This document shows positions 1-4,717 of a stretch of DNA of 8,008 nt, piece by piece. The translations under genes were made by a program, and so were the position numbers. Location: NCBI GenBank assembly GCA_003537575.1, contig DPRS01000022.1, positions 87,225 through 95,232 of the forward strand. The letters are read 5' to 3'. The notes beneath the pieces were generated by a model, which did not search any database, had not been told where the DNA came from, and saw only the letters and a program-made list of their open reading frames with translations. This stretch comes from Oxalobacteraceae bacterium. Lineage in GTDB: Bacteria; Pseudomonadota; Gammaproteobacteria; Burkholderiales; Burkholderiaceae_D. The first letter of the stretch is position 1; the number at the start of each line of letters is the position of its first letter.

Positions 1-866
1 GCTTTCGCGCCTTCCCGGACCAGCCCGATATCCTGCTCGAAGACGTCGGCCAGCACCCATACGGTGGATAGGTCAGCCACCTGGTACAGGGCATCGCCCG
101 GCATGAAACGCATGCCCTGGATTGCCTTCTTTTCAGTGATGATGCCGGCGACAGGCGAGCGGAATGTCATGGTCCGCCTGGCCGTGCCGGACTTTGCCAG
201 GGCGCGTATCTGTTCTTCCGAAATGTCCCAGTTTTTGAGCCGCATCAGACTCGATTCGGCCAGCTGCCGCATGCCTTCCTGCGCCTCGCTGCCGGCCCCC
301 TTCAAGGATTGCACGCCTTGCGCAGCGATCGCGTATTCGCGCTGCGCCGACACCAGTTCCGGGCTATATACCTCGAACAGCGGCTGCCCTCTGGATACCG
401 CCTGGCCAGTGGCATTGACGAACAGGCGCTCGACATAGCCTTCGAACTTGGGAGAAATCGCATACACGCGCCGCTCGTCCGGCTCGATGCGACCGGCGGC
501 GCGGACCGTCTTGCCGATGGCTTTGAGACTCGCCTTTTCAGTGCGCACGCCGAGTTTCTGGATCTTGTCGGTGCTGATGGAAATCTGGTTGGCGGCGGCC
601 GGCCCGGCTTCTTGTTCGCCTTCATACACCGGGATGTAATCCATCCCCATCGGATCCTTCTTCGGCACCGGGGAAGTATCCGGCAAGCCCATCGGGTTGC
701 GGTAATACAGGATCTTGCGTTCCTGCTTGCCGCCGCCGGCGCTACCGGCTGCCATGGGTTCGCCCCCCTGCTGCTGTGCACCGCGATTGCCCACCCAATA
801 GCCACCGCCAGCCGCCAGCGCGGCGACGACGATCATGCCGATGGCGATACTCGCTCCCTTACTCAT
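1..866 (-). CDS. cusB: CusB-like RND periplasmic adaptor (membrane fusion protein), C-terminus cut by window edge
   Basis: This adaptor links an inner-membrane RND copper/silver pump to an outer-membrane channel and can itself bind Cu(I)/Ag(I). The frame is open from the ATG at 866 to the left edge, giving 288 complete codons with no stop. Residues 5-22 form a hydrophobic N-terminal anchor or signal. Residues 53-81 match the Cys-free heavy-metal-binding segment of CusB proteins (YYRNPMG...DPMGMDYIPVY), with Met59, Met73 and Met75 spaced much like the three metal-binding Met of E. coli CusB. A barrel-sandwich/hairpin section follows, including EGYVERLFVNATGQ and YSPELVSAQREY, then the return strand TFRSPVAGIIT and the beginning of the beta-barrel (VWVLADVFEQDIG). 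The start overlaps the cusC stop as ATGA, a sign of coupled translation. The pump gene cusA is expected beyond the left edge. The family call is firm; Cu/Ag rather than Zn/Co substrate is inferred from the Met-type site and the neighbours. Confidence 0.93.
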   Translation of the reverse strand, partial: MSKGASIAIGMIVVAALAAGGGYWVGNRGAQQQGGEPMAAGSAGGGKQERKILYYRNPMGLPDTSPVPKKDPMGMDYIPVYEGEQEAGPAAANQISISTDKIQKLGVRTEKASLKAIGKTVRAAGRIEPDERRVYAISPKFEGYVERLFVNATGQAVSRGQPLFEVYSPELVSAQREYAIAAQGVQSLKGAGSEAQEGMRQLAESSLMRLKNWDISEEQIRALAKSGTARRTMTFRSPVAGIITEKKAIQGMRFMPGDALYQVADLSTVWVLADVFEQDIGLVREGAK

Positions 867-2134
867 AATTCTTCCCCCAACAGTCGTTCGATTTCAGCCA
901 GGCGCGCCTGCGATTCCGCCTGCGCCTTGACCTGGTTTTGTTTAGCCATGCGAATCTGCCGCTGCGCGTCCAGTAGCGTCGCAAAATCCACCTTGCCGTT
1001 TTCATAGCTGGCCAGCGCCGCCCGGTAAGTCAGTTCCGCCTGCGGCAAGAGGCTGTTTGCCAGCAGCATTTCGGTGCGGCGAGCGGCCTCGAGCGCCGAC
1101 AGGTTTTCCGACAGTTCGGCCAGCACCTGGTTGGCGGCGGATTGCTTGCGCGACTGCGCCGCCGCCAGCATGGCCTGCGCCTCACGCTCCTGCGCACGGC
1201 GCGGCGCCTGCTGCAAGGGGATCGTCATCTGGAACATCAACTCCCATTCCTTGACGGAGCCTCCGGTCTGCATCGGCGCAATGCCGACGGCGATATCGGG
1301 GTAACGGTTCTTGTAGACCAGGTCGCGGTTCTTTTCCGCTGCCTGGATCCGCGCCTCTTCGGTAAACAGTTGCGGATTGCGCGCTTGCACCCGCTCTGCC
1401 AGCGCGGCATAGTCGAGCCTGGCCGGCTGAGGCAGCGGGCGCAGGCGGTCCGGCGCCGCCAGCGGCGCTTGCGCCGGGCGCGCCAGCAGCATGTTCAGGC
1501 GCGCCTGGAGCGTGCGCTTTTCATTGTCCAGGGCGATCAGTTCGTTCTTCAGGTTGGTTTGCTCGACCTGGGCGCGAATCGCATCCGGCTGCGCCGCCAG
1601 GCCACCGGCATAGCGGGCTTGCGTGATCTTTTCCAGGCGCGCCATCAGGTCGATGATTTCCCGGGTCAGTCCCTCGGTTTGATGGACCGCGTAATACTGG
1701 GCATAGCCGGCCTTGATGCGGGAAGACAGATCCGCCCAGGTGCCGTACGACAGCCCTTTCGCGCCATCGGCTTCCAGGCGGGCGATGTCGCGCTGCAGGT
1801 CGCGTTTGCCGAACCAGGGCAGATCCTGCATGATCTGATAGCGGGTGGCGCCGACACGGCTCGGCGACAACGTCGGATTCTGCGAATTCATTTTGGTGAT
1901 GTCGCGCCATTCGATTTGCAGCTTCGGATCGGGCAGGCTGCCGGCCGCGGCGGCGCGCTCGCCGGCTGCTTCGGCCTCAAAGCGCATTGCGGCGAACTCG
2001 GGATTGCGCTCGCGGGCATAGTCGAGCAGGCTCTCCACCGAGCCTCCCGGCAGCGGCTCAGCGGATGCCGCCATGGCGGGCGTAGCAAGCCAGACAGCCG
2101 CCGCCAGCGCGCAGGCGCGTAAGTGGTTTTGCAT
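863..2134 (-). CDS. cusC: CusC/CzcC-type TolC-family outer-membrane efflux channel
   Basis: The 423-residue product is the outer-membrane duct of the tripartite CusCBA pump. A signal peptide is visible at residues 1 to about 24 (hydrophobic core ALAAAVWLATPAMA). There is no lipobox Cys, unlike the second TolC protein in this window and unlike E. coli CusC, which is a lipoprotein. The rest is typical of the family: two long Ala/Gln/Arg/Glu-rich coiled helical repeats, the QDLPWFGKRDLQ stretch at the first beta-strand/helix junction, and the matching MFQMTIPLQQAPRRAQE stretch in the second half. The ATG at 2134 is preceded by GGAG with a 7-base spacer. The stop overlaps the cusB start by 4 bases. 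The family is certain; assignment to Cu/Ag export rather than another cation comes from context. Confidence 0.92.
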   Translation of the reverse strand: MQNHLRACALAAAVWLATPAMAASAEPLPGGSVESLLDYARERNPEFAAMRFEAEAAGERAAAAGSLPDPKLQIEWRDITKMNSQNPTLSPSRVGATRYQIMQDLPWFGKRDLQRDIARLEADGAKGLSYGTWADLSSRIKAGYAQYYAVHQTEGLTREIIDLMARLEKITQARYAGGLAAQPDAIRAQVEQTNLKNELIALDNEKRTLQARLNMLLARPAQAPLAAPDRLRPLPQPARLDYAALAERVQARNPQLFTEEARIQAAEKNRDLVYKNRYPDIAVGIAPMQTGGSVKEWELMFQMTIPLQQAPRRAQEREAQAMLAAAQSRKQSAANQVLAELSENLSALEAARRTEMLLANSLLPQAELTYRAALASYENGKVDFATLLDAQRQIRMAKQNQVKAQAESQARLAEIERLLGEEL

Positions 2135-2218
2135 GAGTTAACTCCGGACAGTGATCAACGAATACGAATGCCGCTCGCGCATGGCAGGCGGCAATGAAGC
2201 ATCAGGCTGTCTGGAGTG
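2135..2218 (-). promoter_or_regulatory. cusC leader with inverted repeat that can pair with the Shine-Dalgarno sequence
   Basis: On the minus strand, CTCCAGACAG (2216-2207) lies 2 bases after the stop of the preceding gene, and CTGTCCGGAG (2151-2142) contains the cusC Shine-Dalgarno GGAG. The arms can form 9 of 10 Watson-Crick pairs with one A/C mismatch, separated by 55 bases. Inside that loop is a second stem (TGCCGC 2169-2174 with GCGGCA 2188-2193, 6 pairs). A ribosome finishing the upstream gene would cover the distal arm and free the Shine-Dalgarno sequence. The sequence match is seen directly; the regulatory role is inference. Confidence 0.45.
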
Positions 2219-2629
2219 TCAGATTCGAAAACAGCAGTGCTGGATCGATAGCGGGGGACCGGAAGAACGCCGTAGCCATGGCGCATGGGCATGAGAAGCG
2301 GCTGGCAGGTATGCCGCATCGATACTGACAAGTGCCGACATCAGCGGCTGCGCCACGGCAGCCGGAAGATGGGGCGTGCCGGGCTTGTCGAGAGACTGAT
2401 CGCCGGCCTGAAGGTGCGCATGGCACATGGCGGGCTGTTCAGTGTCCATTGTCTCGCAATCCGGCATCCCATGCTGCCCTGCATCGGCAGCCATCTGCTC
2501 CGCCATTCCCTCCCACTCTGCAATCTGCAGGCCGGGACAAGCGTAAGCAGCCATCGCCAGCTGCGCAAACAGCACGCAGACCAGCGCAACAAGCGCTGTG
2601 GCAAAGCGGGAAGAGCGAGACAATCTCAT
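2219..2629 (-). CDS. Small exported Cys/His/Met-rich protein of a metal-resistance cluster, function unknown
   Basis: This 136-residue protein has an N-terminal signal (Arg-rich start, then hydrophobic residues 10-28 ending LAMAAYA), so it is probably periplasmic. The mature part has potential metal ligands: Cys31, Cys58 and Cys69, several His (His53, His70, His72) and Met, in the pattern MPDCETMD..QPAMCHAHL. A Pro/Ala-rich middle follows, then a striking C-terminus, GPPLSIQHCCFRI, with adjacent Cys132-Cys133. From memory, similar short proteins with a QS..K/T linker and a PPL...C.F.I ending occur beside czc/cus operons in Burkholderiales, usually annotated hypothetical; I could not check this. 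The ATG at 2629 has only a weak GGA ribosome site (6-base spacer). The gene lies 32 bases after the DsbD-alpha gene and 84 before cusC. A CzcI- or CopL-like accessory or regulatory role is possible but unproven. Confidence 0.75.
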   Translation of the reverse strand: MRLSRSSRFATALVALVCVLFAQLAMAAYACPGLQIAEWEGMAEQMAADAGQHGMPDCETMDTEQPAMCHAHLQAGDQSLDKPGTPHLPAAVAQPLMSALVSIDAAYLPAASHAHAPWLRRSSGPPLSIQHCCFRI

Positions 2630-2661
2630 CGTATATCCGATATTTCCTGTATCAGGAGAAG

Positions 2662-3162
2662 TTACGGCAAGCTAAGCTTGAGTTCCTTGTCCATCGGCGG
2701 ATAGCAAACTCCCATTTTTTCATGGCAGCCCTGGTATCCCGCCAGCAGCGTGAAATTCTTCGCCTTGGGTGCGCGCTCCAGCGTGATCTCTGCCTGCACC
2801 GGCTGCTTGTAGGTTTCGGTCCTGCCAAAGGTCGGGTCATTCTTGACTACGCCGGCCGGCAATTTGACAGACTTGATGGCAACGCCGGGGGCATTCTTCA
2901 ACGCGAAGCGGATTTTGTCCCTGTACAAATAGTAGCCGTTGGCAGGCGTCAGCACTGCAATCAGCGTATCCGGCCCCTTGAAGGAAGTCTTCACGGTGAA
3001 TGCCTTGTCCGGCTCCAGCAATTCCTCTTCCTTCTCGCTGGAAAACAGGCTGCTCAAGCCTTTCTGCAAACCTGAAGCGGTGGATTGCTGGGCATATGCC
3101 AGGGACTGCGTGCCGGCCGCAAGCACGAGCAGCAGCAAAGGTAATAAGGATTTCATTTTCAT
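2662..3162 (-). CDS. Stand-alone DsbD N-terminal (alpha) domain protein, periplasmic thiol reductant
   Basis: In DsbD the alpha domain takes electrons from the membrane and gamma domains and passes them to periplasmic proteins such as DsbC. This 166-residue product is that domain alone: a signal peptide at residues 1-24 (ending SLAYA), then an immunoglobulin-like fold with the family marks NGYYLYRDKIRF (75-86) and YQGCHEKMGVCYPP (143-156). It stops about ten residues later, so there is no transmembrane or thioredoxin-like gamma domain. Cys146 and Cys153 are the expected redox pair. Compared with E. coli (YQGCADAGFCYPP, from memory) the loop is one residue longer and contains His and Met, and the active-site cap Phe70 position appears to be Thr111, with Phe112 next to it. 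AGGAG precedes the ATG at 3162, and this is the first gene of the cus block. The domain identity is strong. The partner is unknown; a split DsbD elsewhere is likely. Confidence 0.88.
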   Translation of the reverse strand: MKMKSLLPLLLLVLAAGTQSLAYAQQSTASGLQKGLSSLFSSEKEEELLEPDKAFTVKTSFKGPDTLIAVLTPANGYYLYRDKIRFALKNAPGVAIKSVKLPAGVVKNDPTFGRTETYKQPVQAEITLERAPKAKNFTLLAGYQGCHEKMGVCYPPMDKELKLSLP

Positions 3163-3328
3163 TTCAGACTCCTGAAAAATTCCACTTTTTTCATGCAGCG
3201 GGCGCTACCGAAATGCTAGCCCCTGGCATGCACAGGCGATTTACTTTTTCGCGTCCGCCGCAACTTTCACGCAGCATACCGGGTCTGTTGTTTATCGGCC
3301 AATCATGCTTTTTTTTATGGAGAAAACC
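3163..3328. promoter_or_regulatory. Divergent intergenic region between the cus block and the copper storage gene
   Basis: Both flanking transcription units must be served from this 166-base stretch. I see an imperfect dyad, ATGCTAG-CCC-CTGGCAT (3213-3229, 6 of 7 positions matching), that could be an operator. I could not identify a convincing -35/-10 pair on either strand, nor a clear CueR or CopR/CusR box. Next to the minus-strand start, TTCAG/CTGAA arms (3163-3167 and 3172-3176) flank and partly include the AGGAG ribosome site. A run of eight T lies at 3309-3316. Copper-responsive control is likely from the genes served, but the regulator is not encoded here. Confidence 0.4.
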
Positions 3329-3706
3329 ATGGCTCATCAGCAATTCCAATCCTGTATCGAAGCGTGCAACGATTGTGCGGCAGCTTGCGACCATTGCGCG
3401 GCATCCTGCCTGCAGGAAGCCGATCCAAAATCCATGGCCCGCTGTATTGCCCTCGACATGGATTGCGCACAAATCTGCCGCCTGGCTGCGGCTTATATGT
3501 CCCGCAGCAGCGAAATGGCCAGCCTGCTTTGCCAGACATGCGCGGAAATTTGCGAAGCCTGCGGCGACGAATGCGCCAGACATCAGATGGGCCATTGCCA
3601 GGAATGCGCCCAGGCTTGCCGGCGATGTGCCGATGAATGCCGGCGCATGGCGGGAGCCGCTCCCGGAAGACAGGGTAGCATCGGCGCCGGCGCAACTGCG
3701 CACTGA
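3329..3706 (+). CDS. Four-helix-bundle copper storage protein (Csp family, DUF326-type), cytosolic form
   Basis: Csp proteins line a four-helix bundle with Cys thiolates that hold many Cu(I) ions, protecting the cell or storing copper. The 125-residue product has 19 Cys (for example 9, 13, 16, 20, 23, 27; 68, 71, 75, 78, 82; 90, 93, 97, 100, 104) in repeated CxxxC and CxxC spacing that places them on one helix face. There is no Tat or Sec signal, which fits the cytosolic Csp3 type rather than exported Csp1. I chose the ATG at 3329 because GGAG (3319-3322) lies 6 bases upstream; ATGs at 3305 and 3317 would add 8 or 4 residues but lack a ribosome site and sit around a T run. It is the only plus-strand gene, divergent from the cus block and convergent with cusF. 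The last 15 residues (Gly/Ala-rich) look disordered. Confidence 0.92.
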   Translation: MAHQQFQSCIEACNDCAAACDHCAASCLQEADPKSMARCIALDMDCAQICRLAAAYMSRSSEMASLLCQTCAEICEACGDECARHQMGHCQECAQACRRCADECRRMAGAAPGRQGSIGAGATAH

Positions 3707-3719
3707 GCATGCGCTCCTT

Positions 3720-3741
3720 CCGCCGGCCATATCGCTGGCGG
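3720..3741 (+). terminator. Short GC-rich hairpin after the copper storage gene
   Basis: CCGCCGGC (3720-3727) and GCTGGCGG (3734-3741) form an 8-pair stem with one G-U pair and a 6-base loop, starting 14 bases after the stop. No T tract follows, so it is a weak terminator candidate and could instead protect the transcript end. Confidence 0.35.
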
Positions 3742-3793
3742 GATAAGCCCTGCGCGTATCTTCTTGTGCTCGCCCCATTGTTGATGTCCAATC

Positions 3794-3823
3794 TGCATCA
3801 GTTCAGCAAGCTGAACTGATGCA
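3794..3823. terminator. Perfect 14-base inverted repeat between convergent genes, probable bidirectional terminator
   Basis: TGCATCAGTTCAGC (3794-3807) and GCTGAACTGATGCA (3810-3823) are exact reverse complements separated by AA. The repeat starts 4 bases after the cusF stop on the minus strand and 87 bases after the copper storage stop on the plus strand. Neither side has a run of T, so it does not meet the classic intrinsic-terminator form. Its placement between convergent ends still makes transcript termination or 3'-end protection the likeliest role. Confidence 0.6.
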
Positions 3824-3827
3824 AGGA

Positions 3828-4175
3828 TTATTGCTGGACCTCCAGCTTCGTTACCACCAGCTGCCCTCCTACCCTCTCGGCGACAAAACCAATCTTGTCG
3901 CCGATCTTGACCTGTTCAAGCATGGCCGCGTCCTGCACGCGAAAAATCATCGTCATCGGCGACATGCCGAGATTTTTCAGTTCGCCGTGCTTGATGGTCA
4001 GCTTGCCGGCCTCCTTGTTGATTTTCTTAACTTCGCCTTCGGTCAGCGTGACTTCGGCCGGTGCCGCCGGGGCAGCTGCCGCGCTGGGGGCATGGTGCGC
4101 GTCGTTCGCCTGCGCCAGCGGCGCCAGGGAAACCGCCAATGCGGCGGCCAGGGAAAATTTGCTCAGGATGTGCAT
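3828..4175 (-). CDS. cusF: CusF-type periplasmic Cu(I)/Ag(I) metallochaperone
   Basis: CusF binds one Cu(I) or Ag(I) in the periplasm and hands it to the CusB adaptor. The 115-residue product has a signal peptide (1-23, ending PLAQA), a short Ala/Pro linker with His27-His28, and a small OB-fold domain from about residue 43. The metal site aligns without gaps to E. coli CusF: His63 for His36, Met74 for Met47 and Met76 for Met49. The cation-pi Trp44 is replaced by Met71 (KNLGMSPMTM). The E. coli W44M variant is known to bind Cu(I) more tightly and to leave it more exposed, so this version may be a three-Met-plus-His site. The ATG at 4175 has AAGGA 7 bases upstream. It is the last gene of the right-hand operon, 31 bases after the CopG-like gene, although its presumed partner CusB is in the other block. 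Confidence 0.92.
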   Translation of the reverse strand: MHILSKFSLAAALAVSLAPLAQANDAHHAPSAAAAPAAPAEVTLTEGEVKKINKEAGKLTIKHGELKNLGMSPMTMIFRVQDAAMLEQVKIGDKIGFVAERVGGQLVVTKLEVQQ

Positions 4176-4206
4176 GCTCTATTCCTTCTCAACTGATTTC
4201 TACTGA

Positions 4207-4656
4207 TTATTTACCAGTGTAATGCTTGTAAACCGATTTCTTTCCCTTGGGCTGGACCAGGTAGACGTCGTAGGCATCCTTGCGCGGTCCTTCCATGCCG
4301 GGTGATCCCATTGGCATCCCTGGCGCCGCCAGGCCGATGGCCTTGGGTTTTTCCGCCAGCAGTCGCTTGACGTCGGCAGCCGGGACATGACCTTCAATGG
4401 CGTAGCCTTCCACCTTCGCGGTATGGCAGGAGCCAAATTCCTCCGGCATGCCGAACTTCTCGCGATAGTCGGACGGGCTTTCGACATTCTTCACCTTCAC
4501 GTCAAACCCGTTGGCCTGCATGTGCTCGACCCAGCCGGTGCAGCAACCGCAGTGAGGGCTCTTGAATACTTCGACGACCGGGGCGGCCGCGCTTGCCAGC
4601 AATGGAAGGGCAAGCGAGCCCGCCAGAATTAATTTTGAAAAAATGCGGTGTTTCAT
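4207..4656 (-). CDS. DUF411 / CopG-like periplasmic copper protein with CxCC motif
   Basis: DUF411 proteins have a thioredoxin-like fold; characterised CopG members bind a small cysteine-bridged copper cluster and are proposed to take part in Cu redox handling. The 149-residue product has a signal peptide (1-24) and then the family signature FKSPHCGCCTGW (Cys36, Cys38, Cys39). The second conserved cysteine motif is GSCHTA (Cys77, His78), followed by IEGHVPA (His90) and a Met loop, APGMPMGSPGME (Met114, Met116, Met121), at the usual place. Length and motif order are complete for the family. AAGGA sits 6 bases before the ATG at 4656. It lies between the multicopper oxidase (61 bases) and cusF (31 bases) in one operon. 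The exact reaction is not settled for the family, so the product is best named a copper-binding DUF411 protein. Confidence 0.9.
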   Translation of the reverse strand: MKHRIFSKLILAGSLALPLLASAAAPVVEVFKSPHCGCCTGWVEHMQANGFDVKVKNVESPSDYREKFGMPEEFGSCHTAKVEGYAIEGHVPAADVKRLLAEKPKAIGLAAPGMPMGSPGMEGPRKDAYDVYLVQPKGKKSVYKHYTGK

Positions 4657-4717
4657 GGTCTATCCTTTCGTTGCAATGTTTTTTCCAACCATACCAGTTT
4701 CAACAGGGCCTGGCATC

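Noticed and set aside
1142..2122. Long plus-strand open frame (326 residues) opposite cusC
   Set aside because: It is antisense to a clearly recognised TolC-family gene. Its product is Arg/Leu/Gln-rich with no recognisable domain, as expected from the opposite strand of GC-rich coding DNA.
3305..3316. Upstream ATG at 3305 followed by eight T, as a possible phase-variable start of the copper storage gene
   Set aside because: The supported start at 3329 lies downstream of the T run, so slippage there would not alter the protein. Eight bases is also short for contingency-type slippage.
3163..3328. Search for CueR- or CopR/CusR-type boxes and a sigma-70 promoter
   Set aside because: No stretch matched the recalled consensus patterns well enough, and candidate -35/-10 pairs were too poor to report.
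3191..3778. Minus-strand open frame (195 residues) over the copper storage gene
   Set aside because: The plus-strand frame has a good ribosome site and 19 regularly spaced Cys; the opposite frame shows no such order.
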